Below are positions 56,124-64,000 of a DNA stretch of 64,000 bases, in pieces (position 1 is the first letter of the stretch; each line of letters starts with the position of its first letter). The position numbers were made by a program, and so were the translations under genes. The stretch comes from Diorhabda sublineata. Its lineage: Eukaryota; Arthropoda; Insecta; Coleoptera; Chrysomelidae. The stretch is from contig NC_079480.1 in NCBI RefSeq assembly GCF_026230105.1, positions 16,224,488 through 16,288,487 of the forward strand, read 5' to 3'. Below the pieces are notes generated by a model that searched no databases, was not told the DNA's origin, and saw only the letters and a list, made by a program, of their open reading frames with translations.

Positions 56124-58186
56124 TAGTCCGGCGAAGTAAGCATTTAAAAAAAGTGTAGGGGTGACATTCTTTTTTACGCAAATGCACCGACCCCTCATCG
56201 CCTTCCTAGAGTTCTGACCAATCCTGTGAAAGCTCGAAACGCAGCTTGAAAGCACTAAAATTCGATGGTATTTTTGCTTATAACTTTTTCTGACGTGCTC
56301 ATACAAAAAAATCGTAGAGAATAAATTCATACGAAATTAAATGCCATATATGATGACTAAAGTCAATTTGTAAAATGAAATTTTTTTCGACACAGATTAA
56401 ATACAGATTTGAAAGAACGTTGTGTTACCGGCTGTATTAAAAAAAAATCAGTAATCTTACTGTGCTCGAACGAATTTGAGTGCGATGTAGACGCAGATTA
56501 GTTCGATCGGCGATAAACTATTCTATAAGCTATCCTCTAGAATGTATGCAATTAGCTTTCGAAAAATATAATATTTACTTATTACAAATGGGCAAAGACA
56601 AAGGTGCCAAAAAGTTTTACCGTTGTAACAGCAACAAGGTAAATTTAAATTTGTAAATATTGTAAACTTTGGGGCAAGGATAAAACAATTGTTGATAAAA
56701 TAATGCCTACCGACTGGGATTGGAAATTTATTGACAATTACGGCCTTGTGCCGAAACTACTAGAGTAGAACTTGTATCTCAGGAATTATTGAAAATTATT
56801 TCATGTTCTTGCATCAGATATTGTTCTACTGCCAGGTGCGATTGTAAGAAAGTTGGTCTTCATTGTTTAATGTAAAATCTGCGAAGGCAAAAATAATTGT
56901 AATGAAATAATCGAAAGCGAAATTATAAGTAGTAATTTTGAGATGAGTCAAAGAGATAACTATGAACTTGCGATGAATAGTAACGCTGATATCGACGAAG
57001 ATATCTGTGTTGATGATAATATCGAAATAGAATGTCTAGAACCACGCCCTTCAAGTCCAAAAAGAGCGAAAATATCCAAGTAAATGTGAACTCTGTAAGT
57101 ATATGTATTGTATATTGCAATTGAAGATATTATCTTCGAAACGCGCGTCAGAGAGGTAATTGTAAGTGTTGGTGTAGTGGTATTGTAAACAGTGTTTTCA
57201 GTATGAATATCGCCAATGGCTCTAGAAATTCCAACTTAGTTATAAATTATTATGTTCCTGTACTGAATAAAAGTCTTTTCTAATCTTTGATCCGCAAAAT
57301 ATCAGTACAAATCCAAATATAAACAAGATATTCGAATAAAATGCATTTTAGTAGAGTACTACCGCTTACCCCTACAACTACACCGAGCAGCTGCCGCACT
57401 CAGATTCGGTCGAGCGCGGTAAGATTACTGATTTTTTTTAATGCAGCCAGTTACACAACGTTCTTTCAAATCTGTATTTAATCAGTACACAGGTGTAACA
57501 ATCTAGTGCACCAATCAAAATATAAAAATTCTGAATAGTCACAGTAAGAAGCGAACTTTGAGCTTCTACATCTCGGCTTCTAATTATCGTATTTATAATT
57601 TTTTTTATTTTATACCTAAAACTATAACTTCCCCTATCGATTGCAATCAACCGCGTTTCGATATCGTTGATGTTTCCAAAAGGACGCGTAATTGAAAAGA
57701 AAAAAGCATATATATCCGATTTTTGCGGCAGCCATTTTGAATTTTCCGAATCTGAAAAAACGTAAATTTTCTAAAGCAGACAGTCTATGTTTCCATATGT
57801 TTTGATCTCGATACGGCTATTTTCAGTATGATTGCCAGTTAAAAAACGACCTTTCGAAAAAATTTACATTTTTTGGAAAATTTCAAGTCGAAAAAATTCT
57901 CATTTCACACATCGACTTCCGTTATCGTGTAGGACATGAAATTTTTTATGAATTTGATCTCTACGATTTTTTTGTGCGAGTACGTCAGAAAAAGTTATAA
58001 GCAAAAATACCATCGAATTTTAGTGCTTTCAAACGTGCTTGCAAGCTGCGTTTCGAGCTTTCTCAGGATTTGGTCAAAAATCTAGGAAGGCGATGAGGGG
58101 TCGGTACACTTACGTAAAAAAATAGTGACCTCTACTTTTATTATTTTTCTCGTTGATAGATTTTTGGATCTTACTTCCCCGGACTA
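56124..58186. mobile_element. Element of about 2 kb with long inverted repeats
   Basis: Both ends carry TAGTCCGG(C/G)GAAGTAAG in inverted orientation (56124-56140 and 58170-58186). Long, gapped inverted homology follows: 56150-56335 pairs with 57935-58140, and 56400-56490 pairs with 57385-57490 (sharing AAATACAGATTTGAAAGAAC). The right arm contains about 440 bp (57490-57930) not present in the left arm. TA next to GTCCGG on both sides could be the target duplication. The centre encodes a Cys-rich protein fragment. Confidence 0.65.
56690..57083 (+). pseudogene. Cys-rich repeat-element protein fragment
   Basis: Fragments in the plus strand read MPTDWDWKFIDNYGLVPKLL, then ELLKIISCSCI...CSTARCDCKKVGLHC and, after a frame change, CKICEGKNNCNEIIES, ending RPSSPKRAKISK-stop (57081-57083). 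The CxC, CSTxRCxCxKxGLxC series is a Cys-rich tail that I recognise from uncharacterised arthropod mobile-element proteins. It sits between the long inverted repeats and is probably their own remaining gene end. Confidence 0.55.
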
Positions 58187-58189
58187 GAT

Positions 58190-59520
58190 ATTGTAGAGGT
58201 TCCGATAATTCTATTTGCCATTAGGAAACTATCTGAATAATGCCTATTTTATAAAAGCCGACGTTACTTGCTTTTTCTATTACTGATTCCCAAATCAGGG
58301 TAGCAAAGACGCCAAAATGAATAAACACATTACCTAGTGAAGAAGGAAGCTCCAAGTGCAAGTAAATGTTTAAAGGATCCAAGACGGTTCAACCAAACTG
58401 TAAAACACATTTAAATATAGTCCGCGGAGAAGGTTCGAAATAAAATACGTCTTGTGGTCCATGAGATCGTTATGGGCAGTGTGGAAAGTGCAGTTAATGC
58501 CTATTGACTGCACCGGATCTCAACGTGTTAAAGCTAATACCTTTCTTATTAAAAGACGACTAACTTTATTTAAAGCACTTTATTAATGGTGCCATGTGCT
58601 CGTGCGTACTTGTATATGCGTACTTGACAGATATGTCACAAATAAAGTCGATTTTCTTGAAATTGCCGTTCCTCTAATTTCCTATTCAGTTTCATTAGAT
58701 GTTTCAGGAATAATTTGACTGTGGACATCTTTTTGTGCCACAGTATGTACCGGCGCCTTTATCTTACTGTTTTATATATTTTTTTGCTATTTGCCAATGA
58801 ATTTTCTATAAAACCTTCCCTATCGCCATTCCCTAGCTACTTAACTGAAGTTAGATTAGTTCCTGAACCAGCAGCAACGTAGCGCCTTTTCGGCGGAAAC
58901 ACTGACCAGTTCTATGTTTCTGGGATTTGTTGTTGATATTGTGCTAATTAAAGAAAAACATTTTTTCTTTCCACGATATGATTTCCTTATATCGTTTCAT
59001 ATCGCGCTTTGGATTTCGTAGGGAACTACATTTTTCCTCTTTCTAGTCGGTCATTATTGAAATAATCTAAATTTATTTTTTAAATCAAGATTATGTATTT
59101 TCACGCTATAGTATAAACTAATAGTTATATATGCAACAAGTGAGTAAAGTAATACACAAGTAGGACGGTTTGGCAATTCCTACGAGTGAAAAAAGTTACT
59201 TTACTCACGAGTTTCATATACAATTTTTTCTACGTCCTTAGACTTGGAAAAATTCGACAAGACTTGTATAAATTTTTATTTCGTAATAGTAATACTAAAA
59301 GTACAACTGATCATTATTAATTTGAATTGAAGAAGAAGTTACATTACTATTGGTACTTGAATTGGCAATATTTAATGAGTTCAAAGAAATAACATCGTCT
59401 ATAGTTGGTTGTATTAGTACTTATTGGAGTTGGTAGGATCGTGAATATTTAAAATCTTGCTTTAAATCGAACTAGTTGTTCTTGTTAAAATTTTCACTGA
59501 GGAATCCATTTTGTTTTTCA
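58190..59520. other. Unassigned region with a short hairpin
   Basis: The only clear structure is GTGAGTAAAGTAA at 59140-59152 with its perfect inverted partner TTACTTTACTCAC at 59196-59208. It lies just downstream of the tyrosine-recombinase relic (minus strand), so it may mark the end of that element. Confidence 0.4.
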
Positions 59521-60410
59521 TTTAGTCGTCTACGTAACCCTCCACAACAGTGTTGGACTTCCACCCACCATGTTTCTTTAGTTGAATTATATCACCACCG
59601 GAGACACCAAAAGGCGTTGAAATGTATGCCCAGTGTAGTTTTTTGGATTAGGTAAATTCAAATATGTTGTGATAAGCGAGGGAATTTTTGAAAATGTATT
59701 GATACTTACAACTTGGCTTTTGTATTTTCTATACTGCAAAAAGAAATGATCTGTTTTGACATTTGTGGGTCGTTGGTTTTTATATTTTATATAAACGATC
59801 ACCAAGTTTAATTTATTGTCAAATATTTCACCAATAACAGTAAATCGACGTTGAACATGAGTTTTTGTATCAGGTACTGTGATAATTAAAACATTTCCGG
59901 TATTTTATATAATTCCTGAAAGATATTATATCAAATATTATATATTATATACGAATAATATCTAAGTTTGCATGAAAATTTTTTGCAGTCATACCTTATG
60001 CATGAGATGTTGATGGAGATTGCAACAGAAACTTCTTAATTTCTTAACGGACAAATGTTTTAGATTTTTTGGATCTATAGCCAACTGATTTATTTTCCAA
60101 ATATGCAATGAGTTTCGGGTATTTACTGATGTTTACGTCGTTATTTACCATTAGGGTGCCTTTCAGTTTTGAATCAGTCGACCAAAGTGTTGAAGACTTC
60201 CACATTTTGGATGTTGTTTCAAAGAATGCTAGTAACACTCTTTGGAGCTGTTTATACCTTTTTTAGTACGCCACTCCATAAAGAATTATATTCTTTTAAA
60301 TACTGTTCCCTGGATTTCTCAGGGAGAAGATTAATAGTCGCTGCAGTTGCCAATTCAACAACATCTTCTGGTGTGTAGTTTAAACATTCTTTACTATTAC
60401 TCTCCATCAC
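59520..60410 (-). pseudogene. Crypton-like tyrosine recombinase relic, copy 1
   Basis: On the minus strand an ATG at 60407 begins MESNSKECLNYTPEDVVELA, then INLLPEKSREQYLKEYNSLW and SSTLWSTDSKLKGTL (the N-terminal SAM-like domain), and later KFSK...LNLPNPKNYTGHTFQR (active-site His-x-x-Arg region). After a frameshift GGDIIQLKKHGGWKSNTVVE with GYV follows, giving the second His/Trp and the catalytic Tyr. The order and motifs fit tyrosine-recombinase mobile elements of the Crypton type. The middle with the first catalytic Arg is missing or unreadable. Confidence 0.7.
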
Positions 60411-60518
60411 TAATAATAATACTAAACTTCTTTTAATTAGACACGAAACGGATTTTCTTGAACGAATATTAGGGAAAGCGTTCACAGCCCATTATTTTGA
60501 TAAAACAATTTTATAATT

Positions 60519-60556
60519 GCGTTAAAAAATGACACGTAACGGCACTTTTTTAACGC
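60519..60556. repeat. Perfect 11-bp hairpin upstream of the tyrosine-recombinase relic
   Basis: GCGTTAAAAAA (60519-60529) and TTTTTTAACGC (60546-60556) with a 16-nt loop. It lies about 110 bp upstream of the start codon of copy 1 and could be a terminal structure or a recombinase site. Confidence 0.5.
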
Positions 60557-60559
60557 AAA

Positions 60560-61035
60560 AGCGTGAAAAATCCTTTTCCTAAGTCTTTTTGACCCATTCA
60601 AAAATTACATTCTTTATAAATGCAAAAAACTGAAAAAAAAATGGGAATATTATAACGGATGTAGAAAATTTGGAAGAGTTACATACAATATTTTTTCTAC
60701 TTTCAAGAAAAAAAATGTTTTATTTAGGTGTAGAAAAATAAAAAGCGTAATATAAGAGCAACATAATAATTAATTAACACTATTATTGGGTTGGTTAACA
60801 TTGGGAAAGTTAAGAACTAGTAAGTAGGAATAATTTAACTTAAACATTAGTACCATTAAGTAAGTAAATGTACAATTTTCGCAATTTTCAATATTAATAT
60901 TTCTTAGTGAATTATTTTTTAATTCTACTTCTTGATTTGTGACTTCTCTAAATGTACTAGTACTTGGTATCTGTACATTATCATTTTTTTCAGCTTTTTA
61001 TTGAAATATGTTTTTTGCAACATCAAGTTTGTTTG
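60560..61035. other. Spacer between recombinase relics
   Basis: AT-rich, no supported feature. Confidence 0.45.
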
Positions 61036-61830
61036 CTAGTGATTGCTCTACGTATCCTTCGCTCTAGTATATCTGCTCCAGTATCTGCAAGAAGTGTTGC
61101 GAATGATCTACTGGAGCATTGACCTGTGTATTACGCAAGATCTCCAAATTAAAAAATTTTGCAATTTCATACGGGATTTTAGCAAACCTGTTCATTTCGG
61201 TAATTGAGAAAAAACGTTTATGTGGAATATGACTGGGACGTAATTTCGTGTATTTACGATATATATCGATCAAATTTAATCCTTTTTCAACATCTCCTCT
61301 AATGACAAAACTTCCTTTCTTGTCAGTTTTTGAACTTAGCACTTTTACAATTAAAATCGAACCTACTTCTTCTATGTCTCAATTTTTGGGGCTCATCTCT
61401 ACGAGATGCTTCTGCGATTCCAATTATTGCAGCGACCTACAACAAGTAATTTTAAAATGTCTTACAAAAGCTAAATAATTAATGACTTACTTTTTTAATC
61501 AAATACTGGGAATTCGGAGCTTCTCTCAGAAATTGGTAAATGTGTCCCCTATCAAATACTTTTGACTTTTTTACCGAAATCTTGCAGAGTTCTACTTTAT
61601 AAATGATATTAGTTTGTTATAATTTTTAATATTAATATCTTCTTTTGTAGTAAGGCAAGCTCTTATCTTTGAGTACTCAGACCAAAGTGATGAGGGTTTA
61701 ATATCTTTCGATCTTTTTGAAAAATATGCAAGAAGCACATTTTCTCTAATGACGCTGTATTTTCTTTTTCACTAACTTCTGGTGGGTTCCCCACACTATC
61801 ATCTATTTTTCCAATAATATTACTCATTTT
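61035..61830 (-). pseudogene. Crypton-like tyrosine recombinase relic, copy 2
   Basis: From about 61827 on the minus strand: MSNIIGKIDDSVGNPPEVSE, then in alternating frames SSLWSEYSKIRACLTTKEDI, an ASRRDEPQ-like piece and KTDKKGSFVIRGD. LIDIYRKYTKLRPSHIPHKR and KIPYEIAKFFNLE follow, and TGQCSSRSFATLLADTGADI near 61120-61060. The TGH of the active site is TGQ here and the Arg is kept. Frameshifts are numerous. It shares domain order with copy 1 but is too diverged to be a recent tandem copy. Confidence 0.7.
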
Positions 61831-61899
61831 TAAACTTTGTTTAATTGTCGAAATTAATTTTTGACTGAAAATTCTAGAACTCCAGAGTTGCATTATCTA

Positions 61900-62218
61900 A
61901 ATCATAGTAGTCGTGATCGCGTTGGTTTGAGGCATTTACGTTTGTGTAATTTTGTCGCCCAGAACATAATAAATATGATTAACAATAAAATTAAATTCCG
62001 CAATTCTTTCAACGTATTACAATCTCGCAGAAAAAGGACTTAATATTTTGCTTATTAGAATGTTTATGTTTGTCTTGATCACAAACCTCTGTACTATAAT
62101 GACAGATGAGTGCTATAAATATTTATTTCACTAGTGCAATAAAAATCCACTATTTCCAATAAATATGGTTCAATAAAGTTGTGTTTATTGCCTGTGCATA
62201 GAAAAATGTCATTTAAAG
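61900..62218. other. Spacer, nothing recognised
   Basis: No supported feature; the open frame 61861-62043 has no family motif. Confidence 0.45.
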
Positions 62219-62220
62219 TA

Positions 62221-63543
62221 CAGGGTGCGGCAGCATAACTTCCTTTTTTCAAAAGTTAATAAAACTTATTGTATGAATCAGAAAATTTTTATTCGTTTTT
62301 TATAATACAGGCACATACATAAAGTTTTGTTTTACTGAGTTTTGAAGATCAAATCAGTTAGGTGACGTCCCCCATTCTCCATACACTGAGTAAACCGATT
62401 TCTGGCGTTTGTCATGACTCTTGCCAGCATAGCAGGCGTTATGTTGGCAATTTCTTCCTGGATGTTCGTCTTCAAATCTTGTAGGGTCCTTGGACGGTTC
62501 ACATACACACGGGATTTCAAAAAACCCCATAGGAAATAATCACAAGGGGTCAAATCGGGAGAGCGGGCTGGCCACTCCAAATCGCCCCTAATTGAGATAA
62601 GGCGCTCTGGGAAGTGTTCCCTCAAAACAGCCATCGATGTTCTTGAAGTGTGTGCCGTTGCTCCGTCTTGTTGGAACCAAGTGTCCCCTAAGTCCAACTC
62701 ATCTAGCCGTGGGAAAAAAAATTCCTGTAACATGTTTACATACCGGTTCACCAATTCACTGTCACTGTGACTTCATTTTCCTCAAAGAACCAGGGACCAA
62801 TAATTCCACGTGAGTAAATTGCACACCACACTGTGACTTTAGGTGAATGCAAAGGCCGTTGATGCAATTGTCGAGGATTGGTATCAGCCCAGTAGCGCAT
62901 GTTTTGTTTGTTTACGGATCCACACAAATGAAAATGGGCTTCATCACTAAAAAAAACAATAGCGTCCTCAGGAACGACTTCCAGAAAAACCTCACACGCG
63001 TTCCTCCGAGAATTGAAGTCACGTTCAGAAAGTTCCTGCACAATTGCCATCTTGTATGGATGAAAATGAAGATCATCATGAAGTATTCTCCTCACAGAAC
63101 GATCGGAAAGTCCAAGGGCAGACGCATGTTTGCGCGCAGAACGCCGTGGTGATCGCAACACTGAAGTTCTAACTAACTCAATGTTCTCCGGTGATCTAAT
63201 GGGCCGAGGGACTCCAGTTCTTCGTCTTGTCACACTTGCAGTTTGTCTGAACGTAGTGACCCACGTAACAATTGATTTCCGGTCCGGGACAGGGGCCAAG
63301 GGGGCTAAATTAAAGCGATTCCGAAAGGCGCGCTGGGTTGCGATCACAGAACATCCGCTCGAAAAGTAAACCTCAACGGCAAACGCACGCTCCTCACTGT
63401 TCCAACGCATGATGGCGACTGAACTGTGCCGGGACAAAACTTTATAGTCCCCCCTCTCGAACGAGACCACTAGCACTCCGTTACGACATCTACCGACTAA
63501 ATGGCGAACTTTTTAAAAAAGGAAGTTATGCTGCCGCACCCTG
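62221..63543 (-). mobile_element. Complete Tc1/mariner-superfamily transposon of DD41D spacing, 1323 bp
   Basis: Terminal inverted repeats of 37 bp (62221-62257 and 63507-63543) begin CAGGGTGCGGCAGCAT and differ at one position. TA duplications lie at 62219-62220 and 63544-63545. A single transposase gene on the minus strand fills the interior. The near-identity of the ends and the single coding lesion make it a young insertion. Confidence 0.93.
62332..63410 (-). pseudogene. DD41D-type transposase with one frameshift
   Basis: I start it at the ATG at 63410 (MRWNSEERAFAVEVYF), the second in-frame ATG; the first, at 63476, adds a non-family stretch. N-terminus: one helix-turn-helix (EERAFAVEVYFSSGC...ATQRAF), a linker, and a second (ALGLSDRSVRRILH). 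The DDE domain has FFSDEAHFH (first Asp), TWFQQDGATAHTS (second Asp) and ARSPDLTPCDYFLWG, whose CD Asp is the third. There are 41 residues between second and third Asp. The frame breaks once, in TVN-W-stop at about 62748-62754, where loss of one base would join the two frames. Total about 360 residues. Otherwise no stops. Confidence 0.88.
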
Positions 63544-63545
63544 TA

Positions 63546-64000
63546 AAAGATGTCAGAAGATTTTGATAAACAAGTCGTTGTTTAGATACCGTGCAAAAAA
63601 TTAAGTTCTGATCGGGAAAGAATAGCACTATATCACCGTAATTGCACATCATAAAATAAGTAATAGGTTTCTTATTTAATTAAATAAAAGCACTGCACTA
63701 GTGCACGGTTCTGGTTTAGTTCGTGTTGTGTAGAGTATTATTTAGAATAAAACAGTCGGTAGATTACATGAAAAGTTTATTTCACGAAAAAAAATGTTTA
63801 CGATATAAAGTTTGAAACAAAAGAAAGAACAATTAATAGTATGTCTTAGGAACACAGTGCTCACGTTTTCAAAGCAACTAAATCTCGTCTAATAGGGTCC
63901 TTGTAGTGGTCGGTAATTTGAATATTTATAGTTTATTTCAGAAAGGTATAGAGAAATAAAATCTCATCAGGTATGCAAAGGGCCCACAGAGTGACCCAAC
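63546..64000. other. Right flank, nothing recognised
   Basis: AT-rich, no supported feature. Confidence 0.5.

Noticed and set aside
1..64000. tRNA, rRNA or CRISPR arrays
   Set aside because: No cloverleaf, rRNA core or regularly spaced direct repeats were recognised on reading; a tRNAscan or covariance search was not possible.

Overview
The window is strongly AT-rich animal DNA with spliced genes, long introns full of repeats, (TA)n tracts and arthropod-type mobile elements. Penelope, BEL/Pao, RTE, Jockey, Tc1/mariner, hAT, PIF/Harbinger and tyrosine-recombinase elements are all present. The one host gene that I can assemble, plus the repeat types, point to an insect, most likely a beetle (inference from remembered families; no search was possible).

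The central feature is a four-exon gene on the + strand (coding exons 17593-17801, 35650-35959, 52102-52533, 54015-54347). Splice phases fit exactly and give a 427-residue protein of the farnesyl diphosphate synthase (trans-isoprenyl diphosphate synthase) family. It keeps the first Asp-rich motif (DDTID) but has lost the second (KDFLN instead of DDxxD). It has also lost the Arg-Arg segment after the first motif, the Lys after the second motif and the basic C-terminal tail. These changes fit an IDS-derived insect terpene synthase rather than a housekeeping FPP synthase.

Layout. 1-17.5 kb: decayed mobile DNA, including a BEL/Pao element broken by two inverted-repeat insertions, and a hAT element broken by a mariner and a Jockey fragment. 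17.6-35.6 kb: exon 1 and an intron of about 17.8 kb, holding a large inverted repeat of Penelope material (arms of about 1.33 kb), a hammerhead-like motif, an integrase relic, Tc1 relics and a second mariner. 36-52 kb: an intron of about 16 kb with an RTE-type LINE carrying few lesions, a hAT relic and several fragments. 52.1-54.4 kb: last exons and poly(A) signal. 54.5-64 kb: a PIF/Harbinger remnant, a long-inverted-repeat element, two decayed tyrosine-recombinase (Crypton-like) copies and a complete Tc1/mariner of DD41D spacing (1323 bp, TA duplication) whose transposase has one frameshift.

Apart from the FPPS-like gene, nearly every recognisable coding stretch is transposon-derived and most are broken. 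No tRNA, rRNA or CRISPR features were seen.
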